From: JASGKO01 sp049840595
GTDB lineage: Bacteria; Verrucomicrobiota; Verrucomicrobiia; Chthoniobacterales; Chthoniobacteraceae
Direction: 5' to 3'
Length of the DNA stretch: 64,000 bases
Assembly (NCBI GenBank): GCA_049840595.1
Contig: JASGKO010000041.1
Coordinates: 186,001-250,000, forward strand
The position numbers and the translations under genes are program-made. A model generated the notes under the pieces. That model saw nothing but the letters and a program-made list of their open reading frames with translations, was not told the origin of the DNA and made no database searches. The first letter of the stretch is position 1. Each line of letters begins with the position of its first letter. Below, piece after piece: positions 26,084 to 35,631 of this stretch.

Positions 26084-26575
26084 ATGCCCTCATTTGATAT
26101 TGTTTCCGAGGTGGACCGGCAGGAAGTGGACAATGCCCTGAACCAGGCCCGGAAAGAGCTCGTCACCCGCTTTGACTTCAAGGGAAGCACCGCCACGGTG
26201 GAAGACCTGGACAAGGACGGAAAGATCAAGCTCTCGGCCGAGGATGCGAACCGGTTGAAGAACCTGCTCGAGATCGTGATCGGCAAGCTGGCAAAGCGGA
26301 ATGTGGACCTGCGCAATGTGGAGCGGAAAGACCCGGCGATCAGCTCGGTGGGCCATGCCACGCAGGAACTGGTGATCAGGCAGGGGCTGGACGGCGACAA
26401 GGCGAAGGAAATCGTGAAGGCGATCAAAGACCAGCAGTTCAAAGTGCAAAGCGCGCTCCAGGAGCGGCAAATCCGCGTCACCGGCAAGAAGCGGGACGAC
26501 CTCCAGGCGGTGATCCAGTTTTTGCGGAGCCAGGACTTCGAGGTGGCGCTGAACTACAAAAATTTCCGCGACTAG
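26084..26575 (+). CDS. yajQ: YajQ-family nucleotide-binding protein
   Basis: A 163-residue protein that matches YajQ from end to end: MPSFDIVSEVDRQEVDNALNQA, TRFDFKGS, LKNLLEIVIGKLAKR, IVKAIKDQQFKVQSALQ and RDDLQAVIQFLRSQDFEVALNYKNFRD. It has two ferredoxin-like domains. Some homologues bind cyclic di-GMP and regulate virulence genes; others bind tRNA or GTP in vitro, so the role here is open. It is followed 30 bases later by a STAS-domain gene on the same strand. Confidence 0.95.
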   Translation: MPSFDIVSEVDRQEVDNALNQARKELVTRFDFKGSTATVEDLDKDGKIKLSAEDANRLKNLLEIVIGKLAKRNVDLRNVERKDPAISSVGHATQELVIRQGLDGDKAKEIVKAIKDQQFKVQSALQERQIRVTGKKRDDLQAVIQFLRSQDFEVALNYKNFRD

Positions 26576-26605
26576 CCGCTGCTTCTGTGGTAGAAGCTCT
26601 GCCGC

Positions 26606-26926
26606 ATGGCGAATATCACGCATCCCGCACCCGACACCATCGCGCTCGCTGGTGAAATCGATTTGAACGAGTCTCCGCGGGTTCGCGAAGCGCTCTCGAC
26701 CCAGCTCGAGCAAAAGCCTGCGACCCTTTTCGTGGACCTCACCGAGGTTTCCTATATGGACAGTTCGGGGCTGGCGGTGCTGATCGAGGCCCTGCAAAAA
26801 GCCCAGTCCTTCAGCGGCAAGCTCGCCATCTACGGCCTGCAGCCGAACGTGAAAACGATCTTCGAAATCGCCCGCCTGGACCAGATCTTCACGCTCTACG
26901 CCGACCGCACGGCGGCGGAGGCGTAG
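26606..26926 (+). CDS. STAS-domain anti-sigma-factor antagonist
   Basis: A 106-residue single STAS domain of the SpoIIAA type. The segment VSYMDSSGLAVLIEAL contains the phosphorylatable serine (S53 or S54). In partner-switching systems the unphosphorylated form binds an anti-sigma kinase and frees the sigma factor. No anti-sigma kinase or phosphatase gene is adjacent. Short spacing from yajQ suggests shared transcription. Confidence 0.9.
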   Translation: MANITHPAPDTIALAGEIDLNESPRVREALSTQLEQKPATLFVDLTEVSYMDSSGLAVLIEALQKAQSFSGKLAIYGLQPNVKTIFEIARLDQIFTLYADRTAAEA

Positions 26927-27022
26927 GCTTCTTGTAGAAAAGCAATTGGACCTAAAAAAACCGCCCGGTGCTGGTGGAACCCGGCTGTGGTAATGGTAAG
27001 TAAATGAGTCGTTGGCTGCCGT

Positions 27023-27970
27023 TTACTTGCCAGTCAGGTCGAGCGACAGGGTGTCGGTCTTGCTGGCGTTGTTGCCGGACTTGGCGGTGAGGGTGGCGGT
27101 AGCCGTGGCTCCGCTGGTCGCTCCAGTATTGGTAATCGTCCAGACCAGCTTCGTCGTCTTCAGAGTTGCAAGCGAGGGCAGGGTGGTGTTGGTCCCCATT
27201 GAATCAATGATCGGCGTACTGCTGCCTTTCACGCTGACCGTCTGCGAAAAACCAGTCGGCAGACTTGCGACGGCGAGGTTGATCGCGTCGGAGACCGAGC
27301 TGTCATTCTGGATCGTCACGGGGATGGAAACGCTCTTGTTGGGAGCAATCTTCAAGCTGAGCGAACCGCCCGATGTTCCCTTGCCGATGACCTTGCCGGA
27401 GGCACTGGTCATGAACAGGTCGGGATCGGCTGTGGTATCTACCGTCACCGTAATGGTGGAGCCGCTGTCGAAGGTGAGCGTGGGCGTGGGCACGCCAAAG
27501 AAGCTAAAGCCAAGGAGCTTGGTGGTGAACCCGCAAAGGCCGTCCTTGGTGATTCCCGCGCGGATGACCACGCTGCCAGTCACCGTAAAGACGCTGAATT
27601 TGAATTTGCCGTTCTTCGTCTTGCGCACCACCGTGTAAGGGAATTTTCCGGCGGGGTTATAAACGCGGCCGCTCAAAAAGCTGGTGTCCTTGATGCCGAG
27701 ATCATCATGCAAAACGGTCGCGATGTCTTCATTCTGGATGCTGGACAAGGCGCCGCTGCCGCTGACGGTCCCACTGATGGTGTAATCATACACCGTGCTT
27801 AGATCGATGGAGGTCTGGCTATAAACCGTGGGCGGCGAACCGCTTTTGATTTTGACTCCCGAGAGATCCACGACGACCGAGGAATCGGCGAGCGCCGCGC
27901 CTGCGGAAAGTGCGGTCACTACCACGATCGCCGGAAGCATGAGGGAACGCTTCAGTGCGGAGTGAACCAT
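27023..27970 (-). CDS. Secreted hypothetical beta-rich protein
   Basis: A 315-residue protein with a signal peptide (MVHSALKRSLMLPAIVVVTALSAGAALA) and no other membrane segment. The mature part is rich in Ser, Thr and Gly and predicted beta strands, with Ig-like periodicity near the C-terminus (VPVTIQNDSSVSDAINLAV..., LVWTITNTGATSGATATATL). No catalytic motif is visible. I do not recognise a family; extracellular or periplasmic structural protein is the best guess. An upstream in-frame Met (28000) would extend the n-region by ten residues. Confidence 0.7.
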   Translation of the reverse strand: MVHSALKRSLMLPAIVVVTALSAGAALADSSVVVDLSGVKIKSGSPPTVYSQTSIDLSTVYDYTISGTVSGSGALSSIQNEDIATVLHDDLGIKDTSFLSGRVYNPAGKFPYTVVRKTKNGKFKFSVFTVTGSVVIRAGITKDGLCGFTTKLLGFSFFGVPTPTLTFDSGSTITVTVDTTADPDLFMTSASGKVIGKGTSGGSLSLKIAPNKSVSIPVTIQNDSSVSDAINLAVASLPTGFSQTVSVKGSSTPIIDSMGTNTTLPSLATLKTTKLVWTITNTGATSGATATATLTAKSGNNASKTDTLSLDLTGK

Positions 27971-28170
27971 TTTGCCGACATTAGTAGTATAAATGCTCAT
28001 AACCGGTTATTTTTTGGTTGCTGCCTTTGATGAATTACTAAAGGGGCACACCACTGCCATCCATATGGTTTCCACCACCTTGCCCATACAGAGATAATCC
28101 TCCGATCCGGGGAGCGGGTCAACCACAATCCCCGTCAAGGGACCCTATCATTTTGGAATCGATTCCCGCC

Positions 28171-29252
28171 TTATAAACCTAATACCCGCAAAGTGCCGCG
28201 CAGATTGGCCTCGACGGTGAAAGAAGCGGTAAGTGCTCCGAGGGCCGTTTTGGCAGCGGCGCGGCGAGCGGGATCGCTCCAGGCTTCCAACGCCCGGGCA
28301 ATGGCGGGGACATCGTTCGGAGCCGGCAGCACCTCACCGTGAATGCCTGGCTTGATGAGTTCAGCGAAGCCATTGTCCGCCGTCGTAATGACGGGGAGGC
28401 CATAGGTGGCCGCCTCCAGGGTGGCGTTGGAAAATGGGTCGTAGAGCGTGGGCAGCAAAAAGACATCCGCCGCCGCCATAAGCGCGCCGAGGTTGGCCAT
28501 CGGCCCCAGCAGACGGACCCGCGCGGAACGAGGGCAATCCTTTGCCTTGCCCTTCCCCGCGACCAGCAGGGTGGCCCCGGTTCCGACCGCCTGCTCCACC
28601 CCGCGCACGGCGTGCTGGAGCCCCTTCCGCTCCCAGCCGGAGCCGGCAAACAGGACGAGAAAATCATCGGGCCCGTGGCCGAGATTTTGCCGGGCATCCA
28701 CCCGCCATTGGGCCAGAGTGTCCAGATCGGGCGGCGGAGGCGCGCCGTTGTAGATCACCTGCACCCGCTCGGGGGCGCCGCCGAAGCATCTCCGAGGATC
28801 TCCTTTTTGACCATGCGGGAATTGGCAATGACCCGCCCCGCCCCTCCGGTAAAGAGGGACTTCTCCAGTTCCAGCAGGGTGCGATGGTAGGGACGGAGCT
28901 CGCGAAACCAGGTCTTCCACCCGGCCTCACCCCGGGCCCGCCGGTCCAGCCACGCACGATGCACGCCGTCGCCCGCGCGGAAGGCATCGCATTTCCAGAC
29001 CCGCTCCAGACTGTAAAGGTAATCACAGTGGTCGTGAGGCTTGATCTGCTCCAGGGCATCGGCAAATTGGCGCGGGTTTTTCCCGGGCAGAACCATGCGT
29101 TCGCCGTAGGGCCAGGCGTCCTCCGGCCAGTCCGCGGTGCCGAACAGGACGGCGCCGTGACCTTCCGCCGCCAGGGCGGCAGCAAAGCGCTGGAGGTATT
29201 TCTCTGCGCCCCCGGTCGCCGAATAGCCACGTCGCACAAGGCCGATTTTCAT
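28171..29252 (-). CDS. GT4 glycosyltransferase (WaaG/RfaG-like), frameshifted
   Basis: A family-4 glycosyltransferase of about 360 residues. The first frame gives MKIGLVRRGYSATGGAEKYLQRFA...RVIANSRMVKKEILG; the second continues ERVQVIYNGAPPPPDLD...LFAGSGWERKGLQHAV...DVFLLPTLYDPFSNATLEAATYGLPVITT, with the usual E-x7-E donor-binding region. The frames meet near 28765-28790. The opening motif and the GxGWERKGL segment match LPS core glucosyltransferase WaaG. It is divergent from the GT9 heptosyltransferase-like gene, so both probably build the LPS inner core at the cytoplasmic face of the inner membrane. The break is probably a sequencing indel. Confidence 0.83.
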
Positions 29253-29310
29253 AGGGTTCCAGCTTTAGCCGGAAGACGGCAGCGGAAGCCACCGAAAAAT
29301 CGTCTCCGGG

Positions 29311-30435
29311 GTGCGCTGCGCTTTTCACTGGAATTCCCCCGTAACCCGTCCAAACTTCCCACCCGCCAACATCCTTTGCTTGAAACCAGCACCCACCAAC
29401 CCGAAGCCGCCCACGGGGCATCCGAAGATTCTCGTCCTTCAGCTCAAGCGGATTGGCGACACGATTCTTACCGCCCCGGCGCTGGCGGCTCTGCGCCAGC
29501 GCTATCCCGAAGCAAAGATCACACTGGTGGTCGCGGATTCGAGCCGGGAACTGCTCCCCGCTTTTTCCACCGTCACGGATTCCCTCGTTTATCTGCGGGG
29601 CGGCAATAACTCGAAGCTGTGGTGGCAACTCATCTTTTCCAGCTACGACATCTGCCTCGATTTTACGGGCACAGATCGCTCGGCCCTGTTCTCCCTGCTC
29701 TCAAAGGCGGAACAGCGGCTGACCTTTAGCTGGGTGAAAAAATCGCCGGCCCGCCGACTGTTCTACAACCGCTTCGTGGAATCCTCCGTACACGAGCGGC
29801 ATACCGTGGACCATTATCTGGATCTGCTGGGCGGACTGAATATCCCCTTTGCCCCTGGGCCGGTGCAGCTCGACCTGCCGGAATGGACCCGCAAGAAGTG
29901 CCACCAATTGCTGGAGGCGCGGCATCTCGGCGGCTCCTTTGCCCTGATCCACCCGGGCACGGCCCGACCGGAGAAATACTGGCTGCCCGAGCGCTGGGCC
30001 GAGGTGATCACCCGGCTGGAACGCGACTACGCGCTCCCCTGCGTGATCACCGGCGGGAACGACCAGTTCGAGCAGGATCACCTTGCCGCTATCCGCAAGG
30101 CCATGCCTGCGAATCTGCCGCCACCACTGGATCTGAGTGGCCGGATCGACCTGCTCACTCTCGCCGCTCTCACTAGCCAGGCGCGCGTGGTCCTGAGCGT
30201 GGACTCCGCCCCCATGCATCTTGCCGCCGCCTTTGGCACGCCGCAGGTGGCACTCTTTGGCAAAACCAATCCTTTCCACTGGCGCCCGCGGCACGAGCGG
30301 GCGTTCGTCATTGCCTCCGGCCATCCCCACCCGCTCGCGGAGTTTTCGCCCCGCATGTCCGGCGGCTCGATGGGCGGCATCACGGCGCAATCCGTGATTG
30401 AAGCGGTGGAAAAAACGATGTCTTTTACCTTTTGA
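29311..30435 (+). CDS. ADP-heptose:LPS heptosyltransferase-like GT9 protein
   Basis: A family-9 glycosyltransferase of up to 374 residues. It shows ILVLQLKRIGDTILTAPALAALRQRYP at the acceptor domain and FALIHPGTARPEKYW...RWAEVI, CVITGG and SVDSAPMHLAAAFGTPQVALFG at the donor domain, all standard for WaaC/WaaF/WaaQ. It would add heptose to the LPS inner core. The start is uncertain: a TTG at 29380 gives 351 residues and a more usual N-terminus than the listed ATG. It precedes the MsbA-like gene by 13 bases. Confidence 0.88.
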   Translation: MRCAFHWNSPVTRPNFPPANILCLKPAPTNPKPPTGHPKILVLQLKRIGDTILTAPALAALRQRYPEAKITLVVADSSRELLPAFSTVTDSLVYLRGGNNSKLWWQLIFSSYDICLDFTGTDRSALFSLLSKAEQRLTFSWVKKSPARRLFYNRFVESSVHERHTVDHYLDLLGGLNIPFAPGPVQLDLPEWTRKKCHQLLEARHLGGSFALIHPGTARPEKYWLPERWAEVITRLERDYALPCVITGGNDQFEQDHLAAIRKAMPANLPPPLDLSGRIDLLTLAALTSQARVVLSVDSAPMHLAAAFGTPQVALFGKTNPFHWRPRHERAFVIASGHPHPLAEFSPRMSGGSMGGITAQSVIEAVEKTMSFTF

Positions 30436-30448
30436 AGCAATCTCCTCC

Positions 30449-32311
30449 ATGGCCACCAAGCGCATGTCCCGCGATGAAATCGCAAAAATGTCCCCTTTGC
30501 AGTTCTTTCGCGTCGCCCTTGATCCTTATCGCCGCCTCTACCGGTATCTAAAGCCCTACCGCTTCCGGTTCTACCTCGGCATGCTCTTTGGCGTGCTCTT
30601 CGGCATGACGAACAGCGTGCTGATGATCACGGTAAAGATCGTCGCCGACGTGGTGTTTCCCAGCGACGATGCCAAGGCGATGAAGATAAAGATCCCGATT
30701 CTGGATCACTTCCTCCCGCAAGTGCATCACCAGGATCTCACCCTCGGCGGCGTCATCCTCGTATCCTCGATTGTCCCGGCGGTGATGCTGATGCGCGGCA
30801 TCTTCGCCTATCTGAATTCCTATTGCATGATCTGGACGAGCCAGCACGTGTTGAACGATATCCGCCAGAACGTCTTTGCGCACATTCTTGACCAGTCGAT
30901 GGCGTTCTACAACAAGACCAAGGCTGGCAGCCTGCTCCAGGTGGTCTTCAACCAGACACGTATGGCGCAACTCGCGCTCACCCAGGTCTCCGAGGACATC
31001 ATCAAGCAGCCGATGGCGATTCTCAGCGCACTGATCACCCTCTTCGCGCTGGATTGGAAATTCACCCTCGCCACGATGGTGCTGTTCCCGGTCTGTCTCA
31101 TTCCCATCGCGATTGTCGGTCGTCGCGTCCGCAAGTCCGGCCACAAAGAACAGGACGCGGATTCGGGCATGATGGTAATCATGTCGGAGGCGTTCCAAGG
31201 CATTCGCGTAGTGAAGGCTTACGCGCAGGAAGGCTATGAGAAAAAGCGGTTCGGTCGCGCCAACGACCGCATGCGCGGCCAGGTCATCCGCTGGCAGAGC
31301 TCGCTGGAATTGATCGGGCCACTGATTGAATTCCTAGCCTCCTTCGGCATCGCGGCACTGCTCGTTTACGGGTGGATGATTCACCTCTCCATCTCCTCCT
31401 TTATGGCCTTGGTAGTGGGGCTGAATCTGCTTTACCCGCCCTTCAAGATTCTCAGCCGCCTCCATGTGCTCATGCAGCGCTGCCTCGCGGCGATGACCAG
31501 CATCTTCGCCCTCCTGGACCGCCCGCCGGACGTAGCCGACGAGCCAGCCGCCGTGGATATGGGCAAGACCAAAAGCGACATCATTTTCAATAACGTGAGC
31601 TTCAGCTACCGCGTGGACAAGGTGCAGAAGCCGGCCTTGAAAAACTTCCGCTACCGCTTCGAGCATGGAAAGACCTACGCCCTGGTCGGTGAGAGCGGCG
31701 CGGGCAAGAGCACGGTCATGTCGCTGCTGCTGCGCTTCTACGATCCCGAAGAGGGCGGCGTGCGTATCAATGATCAAAATATCAAGCGCTACACCCAGCG
31801 TTCCCTGCGTAAGAACATCGGCATCGTGAACCAGGAGACCTTCCTGTTCCACGACACGATCTATAATAACATCCTCTACGGACGCCCGAGCGCAACCGAG
31901 GAGCAGGTCTATGAGGCGGCCCGGCTGGCCTGGGCGCACGACTTCATCATGGAAAAGCCGGAAGGCTACCAGACGATCATCGGCGACAAGGGCAGCCTGC
32001 TCTCGGGCGGCCAGCAACAGCGCATTGCAATCGCGCGCGCCCTGCTGAAGAACGCCCCCATCCTGCTCCTCGACGAAGCCACTTCCGCGCTCGACTCGGA
32101 ATCGGAAAAGCAGATCCAGCTCGCCCTGGAAACCCTCTCCAAGGGCCGCACGGTCATCGCCATCGCCCACCGCCTCTCCACCATCTTGAAGGCCGACCAG
32201 ATCCTCGTCATGCGCGACGGCGAACTGGTGGATTCCGGCACTCACCCGGAGCTTTACGAGAAATCACCGCTTTACCGGAAGCTCTACGATCTGCAATTCA
32301 ACCAATCCTGA
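30449..32311 (+). CDS. msbA: MsbA-like lipid exporter ABC transporter (TMD-NBD fusion)
   Basis: A 620-residue type IV ABC exporter half-transporter. Six membrane helices occupy about residues 30-350, and an ATPase domain follows with Walker A GESGAGKST (about 414-422), Q-loop NQETFLFHDT, signature LLSGGQQQRIAIARAL (about 517), Walker B ILLLDEATSALD and the switch histidine in AIAHRLS. MsbA flips lipid A-core across the inner membrane, and the flanking core-sugar transferase genes support that role. A multidrug exporter cannot be excluded. I chose MATKRMSRDE, because the earlier in-frame Met lies inside the upstream gene. Confidence 0.87.
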   Translation: MATKRMSRDEIAKMSPLQFFRVALDPYRRLYRYLKPYRFRFYLGMLFGVLFGMTNSVLMITVKIVADVVFPSDDAKAMKIKIPILDHFLPQVHHQDLTLGGVILVSSIVPAVMLMRGIFAYLNSYCMIWTSQHVLNDIRQNVFAHILDQSMAFYNKTKAGSLLQVVFNQTRMAQLALTQVSEDIIKQPMAILSALITLFALDWKFTLATMVLFPVCLIPIAIVGRRVRKSGHKEQDADSGMMVIMSEAFQGIRVVKAYAQEGYEKKRFGRANDRMRGQVIRWQSSLELIGPLIEFLASFGIAALLVYGWMIHLSISSFMALVVGLNLLYPPFKILSRLHVLMQRCLAAMTSIFALLDRPPDVADEPAAVDMGKTKSDIIFNNVSFSYRVDKVQKPALKNFRYRFEHGKTYALVGESGAGKSTVMSLLLRFYDPEEGGVRINDQNIKRYTQRSLRKNIGIVNQETFLFHDTIYNNILYGRPSATEEQVYEAARLAWAHDFIMEKPEGYQTIIGDKGSLLSGGQQQRIAIARALLKNAPILLLDEATSALDSESEKQIQLALETLSKGRTVIAIAHRLSTILKADQILVMRDGELVDSGTHPELYEKSPLYRKLYDLQFNQS

Positions 32312-32384
32312 CCGCTACCGAACTTTTACCGGGCTACCAGTTGAAATTTACCCGTCCTCGTCTCCTTTATTCACAGAACTTGCC

Positions 32385-32861
32385 ATGAAACGACTCCCCT
32401 TGCTCGCCCTGCTCCTGGCCCCGCTGTCTTTGCTCGCCCAGGACGATTCGCAACCCATTCACGTAAAAGTGACCCAGCGGGAGGACGGCACGCACGTCTC
32501 CTCCACGCTCGACCCCTCGGCGCATACCTGCGTGGAGGATACGCTCACCAATAAGGAAAAGCTGCTCCAGCGGGTCGTCTATCAACTCGACGACCAGAAC
32601 CAGCCGCTGTCTGGCGTGGTTTACAACCCGAGTGGCGACGTCATTTACAAGCTCACCCTAGTCCACGACACTACCGGCCACGTCACCGAAGAGACCGACT
32701 ACGCGAAAAGCGGGGAAATGATCCGGCACCTGATTTTCCACTACTCTTCCAGCGGCATGCTCACCGGCACCGATGCCTACGACGGCCAGGGCAACCTAAT
32801 CAAGCCCGCCAGCGCGGCGGTGAAGGACAAGAAAAAGAGCCTACCCCGGGTGAATCCCTAA
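32385..32861 (+). CDS. Small exported hypothetical protein
   Basis: A 158-residue protein with a signal peptide (MKRLPLLALLLAPLSLLAQ). The mature part has YD-like repeats (LDDQNQPLSGVVYNPSGDVIYKLTLVHDTTGHVTEETDY, then YSSSGMLTGTDAYDGQGNLI), a pattern of short beta hairpins, and a lysine-rich end. No enzyme motif. It lies between the MsbA-like gene and the metalloprotease gene on the same strand and may be periplasmic. Confidence 0.7.
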   Translation: MKRLPLLALLLAPLSLLAQDDSQPIHVKVTQREDGTHVSSTLDPSAHTCVEDTLTNKEKLLQRVVYQLDDQNQPLSGVVYNPSGDVIYKLTLVHDTTGHVTEETDYAKSGEMIRHLIFHYSSSGMLTGTDAYDGQGNLIKPASAAVKDKKKSLPRVNP

Positions 32862-32890
32862 GCGGAACGCTCCCATCCCCTTCCCCCCCA

Positions 32891-34192
32891 ATGCCACGAA
32901 CCTTGCGCGCTCTCGTTCCCTACGCCACGCCGGTGCTGATCGCGCTGGTGGTCGCGGCGGGCGGCTGGTGGTGGCAGACTGCCCAGCGGGCCAAGGAAAA
33001 TACCGCCTTTCTGCAACAAAAGGCGGCGCTGGAAGCCTCGGAAAACAAGCGCCTCGCCCGGCTCGCGGCGACTCATCCGGACACCGACGACGCGGCCCGT
33101 CGTCGGCAGATCGAGCAACGAACCGCCGAGACCCGCGAGCTTTCGTTCAAAAGCCCGGTGGTCTATGCGGTGGTCACGCGCGAGGGCATTCACCAGGTGC
33201 TGGAGCAAAAGCTGCACAACGTCTATGCCGATGCCGATTTTCAGCGCAGCGGGACGAGCCTCGCGGCCTTTGGCCTGCTCCCGCCGAATTACCCGCTGGA
33301 GGAGAAATACCTCGCGCTGCTGAGCGAGCAGGTGGCGGCCTTTTACGATCAGCACGAGCGCAAGCTCTACCTCTTCAAGGACACCTCGCTCGCCAATGCG
33401 AAGAACCGGATGATCCTCTCGCACGAGCTCACCCACGCCCTGCAGGACCAGAATTTCCACCTGCTCAATCTGCCGCTCAAGGTGCGGCACAACGACGATC
33501 TGCAACTGGCGACCAGCGCCTTGATCGAAGGCGACGCCACGGTGGAGATGTCCCAATTCATGGCCGGGCAGACCACGGTGGGCGATGTGCTCCAGACCCT
33601 CTCCGGCGCCTTCACCCAGGATATGTCGCAGATCGAGACCGCCCCGCGCTATCTGCGCGAGGAACTGCTGGCCCCGTATGTGAAAGGCCAGCAGTTCGTG
33701 TTGTGCCTTTGGGCCGAGGGCGGCTGGTCGGCGGTTTCCAACGCCTACCAAAACCCGCCCAAATCGACCGCGCAGATCCTGCACCCCGAGCGGTACCTGG
33801 CCGACCCGCAATGGCAGCCGACCAAGGTCGAGTGGCCCGACCTCACTTTTAACGGGCAGCCGCCTTACGACGACAACGTGATGGGCGAACTGGGCACCCG
33901 CATTTTGCTCAGCGAATACACCGACGACCTGGCCGGTTCACAAGCCGCCGAAGGCTGGCAGGGCGATCGGTATCTGGTGTTTAGCGGAGGAAAATCATTG
34001 GTCTGGAAGACCGTCTGGGAAACCCCGGAACAAGCCACCCTCTTCGCCGATACGCTGAAGAAAGCCTGGACGAAGCGATTCACCCCACCCGCGGATGCAT
34101 TTGAGATCAGGCAATCCGGAGCTACCGTTTTCCTGACCCAGGCCCCCGACCAAAAAACTGCTGACGCGCTGGCAGCAAAGTTCGTAAACTGA
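32891..34192 (+). CDS. Membrane-anchored putative zinc metalloprotease (HELTH motif)
   Basis: A 433-residue protein with one N-terminal membrane helix (ATPVLIALVVAAGGWWW), a charged coiled-coil-like stretch (about 30-85), then a peptidase-like domain. HELTH at residues 178-182 (NRMILSHELTHALQDQNF) gives the two zinc histidines and the catalytic Glu, and E213 in LIEGDATVEMSQF is the probable third ligand, the gluzincin arrangement. The C-terminal half has no recognised motif. The protein probably faces the periplasm. I do not recognise a characterised family, so the substrate is unknown. Confidence 0.75.
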   Translation: MPRTLRALVPYATPVLIALVVAAGGWWWQTAQRAKENTAFLQQKAALEASENKRLARLAATHPDTDDAARRRQIEQRTAETRELSFKSPVVYAVVTREGIHQVLEQKLHNVYADADFQRSGTSLAAFGLLPPNYPLEEKYLALLSEQVAAFYDQHERKLYLFKDTSLANAKNRMILSHELTHALQDQNFHLLNLPLKVRHNDDLQLATSALIEGDATVEMSQFMAGQTTVGDVLQTLSGAFTQDMSQIETAPRYLREELLAPYVKGQQFVLCLWAEGGWSAVSNAYQNPPKSTAQILHPERYLADPQWQPTKVEWPDLTFNGQPPYDDNVMGELGTRILLSEYTDDLAGSQAAEGWQGDRYLVFSGGKSLVWKTVWETPEQATLFADTLKKAWTKRFTPPADAFEIRQSGATVFLTQAPDQKTADALAAKFVN

Positions 34193-34206
34193 GGTTCATT
34201 TTTACC

Positions 34207-34479
34207 ATGACTGGACGACACGTTTTTTATGAAGGCCGCGTGCAGGGCGTCGGCTTCCGCTATACGACCAAGCGCATCGCTTCCGGTTTTGAAGTCACCG
34301 GCTGGGTGCGCAATCTCGACGATGGGCGCGTGGAGCTGCGCATCACCGGCGATGAGGAGGAGGCGGATGCCTTTCTCGAAGCGATCCGCGACAGCGAGCT
34401 CGGCTCCCATATCAAAAACGAAACCGTTTCAAACGTGCCGCCCCAGCGCGAGGTCAAAGGCTTTGAAATCCATGGCTAG
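34207..34479 (+). CDS. acyP: Acylphosphatase
   Basis: A 90-residue acylphosphatase, which hydrolyses carboxyl-phosphate bonds. Catalytic Arg18 is in EGRVQGVGFRYTTKRIA and Asn36 in GWVRNLDDGRVEL; length and both motifs are typical. The tail is somewhat extended (VSNVPPQREVKGFEIHG). Its stop overlaps the next start by eight bases. Confidence 0.95.
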   Translation: MTGRHVFYEGRVQGVGFRYTTKRIASGFEVTGWVRNLDDGRVELRITGDEEEADAFLEAIRDSELGSHIKNETVSNVPPQREVKGFEIHG

Positions 34480-34750
34480 CAGCGCTTTTTTCTCCAGTTC
34501 CTTTGGCCGGGCATTGAAGGACTCATGCCTCCTTCAATGCTTTTGGCTGGGAATGACTTCCATGATTTTGGATGGAGGCGATATATTCCGGCTGGCGCTG
34601 CTATCACTGATTCCCTTCTGGCCAATCGCCGTGATCATTTTCTTTCGACGCAGGAACACCCCTACCCCATTCGATCTCGGGTTCCTGCGCATTGGCTATT
34701 TCCCAATCTTTACCATCATTTCCGAGATCAACTATTCACGCCATGTCTGA
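34472..34750 (+). CDS. Small two-helix membrane protein
   Basis: A 92-residue reading frame overlapping the acyP stop at its start and the ABC ATPase start at its end, which suggests a real coupled gene. Two hydrophobic segments (LLQCFWLGMTSMIL and FRLALLSLIPFWPIAVIIFF) are followed by a basic RRRN turn. GC content is lower than the neighbours. Family unknown; it might be an accessory subunit of the following ABC transporter, which is inference from position alone. Confidence 0.5.
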   Translation: MASSAFFSSSFGRALKDSCLLQCFWLGMTSMILDGGDIFRLALLSLIPFWPIAVIIFFRRRNTPTPFDLGFLRIGYFPIFTIISEINYSRHV

Positions 34751-35588
34751 ACCCGCCATCGCCATTCGGAATCTCACCAAGACGTTCCCCATCCCGTTCA
34801 AGCGCGAACGCATCACCGCGGTGCAGGACCTCTCGCTCGACGTGCAGCCGGGGCAGGTCTATGGCCTGCTCGGCCCCAACGGCTCGGGCAAGAGCACCAC
34901 GATGAAGATCGTGCTCGGCCTGGTCACCCCGACCAGCGGGAAGACGCAGATTTTCGGCCGCGACAGCCAGCTCGTGGAGAGCCGCGAAGAAGTCGGCTTT
35001 CTTCCGGAGAATCCCTATTTCTACAAATACCTCACCGGGCTGGAGACGCTGCATTTCTACGGCAAGATCTGCGGCCTGAGCGGGAGCACGCTCACCGATC
35101 GCTCGGATGAACTGCTCAAGCTGGTGGGCCTCGAAAATGCCCGCGACCGCCGACTTGGTGGTTACTCAAAAGGCATGCTCCAGCGGATCGGCCTCGCCCA
35201 GGCGCTGATCCAAAGCCCGCGCCTGCTCGTGCTCGACGAGCCGACCGCCGGGGTGGACCCGGCAGGCTCACGGGAAATCCGCGATCTGATCCTCGACTTC
35301 AAGTCCCGCGGCATCACCGTGCTGCTCTGCTCGCACCTCCTCGGCCAGGTCCAGGAAATTTGCGACCGCATCGGCATCCTCCACCACGGTGTGCTGGTGC
35401 GGGAGGGCAAGCTGGAAGACCTCATTTCCATCGAGAACCAGACCGAGTTGATCCTCGAAAACGCCCCGGCGGAATTGCTCGCGGATTTCGAGGCCCGTCT
35501 GCAGCAGAGCGGTGGCCGACTCATCGAGCGCCGCAAGCCACAGACCACGCTGGAGCAGTTCTTCCTCCAGGTCACCGGTGGCAAGTAA
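34743..35588 (+). CDS. ABC transporter ATP-binding protein (ABC-2 exporter type)
   Basis: A 281-residue ATPase with Walker A GPNGSGKSTTMK, Q-loop region VGFLPENPYFYKYLTG, signature YSKGMLQRIGLAQAL, Walker B LLVLDEPTAGVDP and a switch His in LLCSHLL. The C-terminal extension (ENAPAELLADFEARLQQSG...TTLEQFFLQVT) is the usual DrrA/CcmA-type regulatory tail. It pairs with the permease encoded 43 bases downstream. The substrate is unknown; drugs, polysaccharides and cell-surface export are all possible. Confidence 0.92.
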   Translation: MSEPAIAIRNLTKTFPIPFKRERITAVQDLSLDVQPGQVYGLLGPNGSGKSTTMKIVLGLVTPTSGKTQIFGRDSQLVESREEVGFLPENPYFYKYLTGLETLHFYGKICGLSGSTLTDRSDELLKLVGLENARDRRLGGYSKGMLQRIGLAQALIQSPRLLVLDEPTAGVDPAGSREIRDLILDFKSRGITVLLCSHLLGQVQEICDRIGILHHGVLVREGKLEDLISIENQTELILENAPAELLADFEARLQQSGGRLIERRKPQTTLEQFFLQVTGGK

Positions 35589-35631
35589 CCCCTACTGATT
35601 CCCACCCTTTTTCGAACCTTTCCCATTCATC

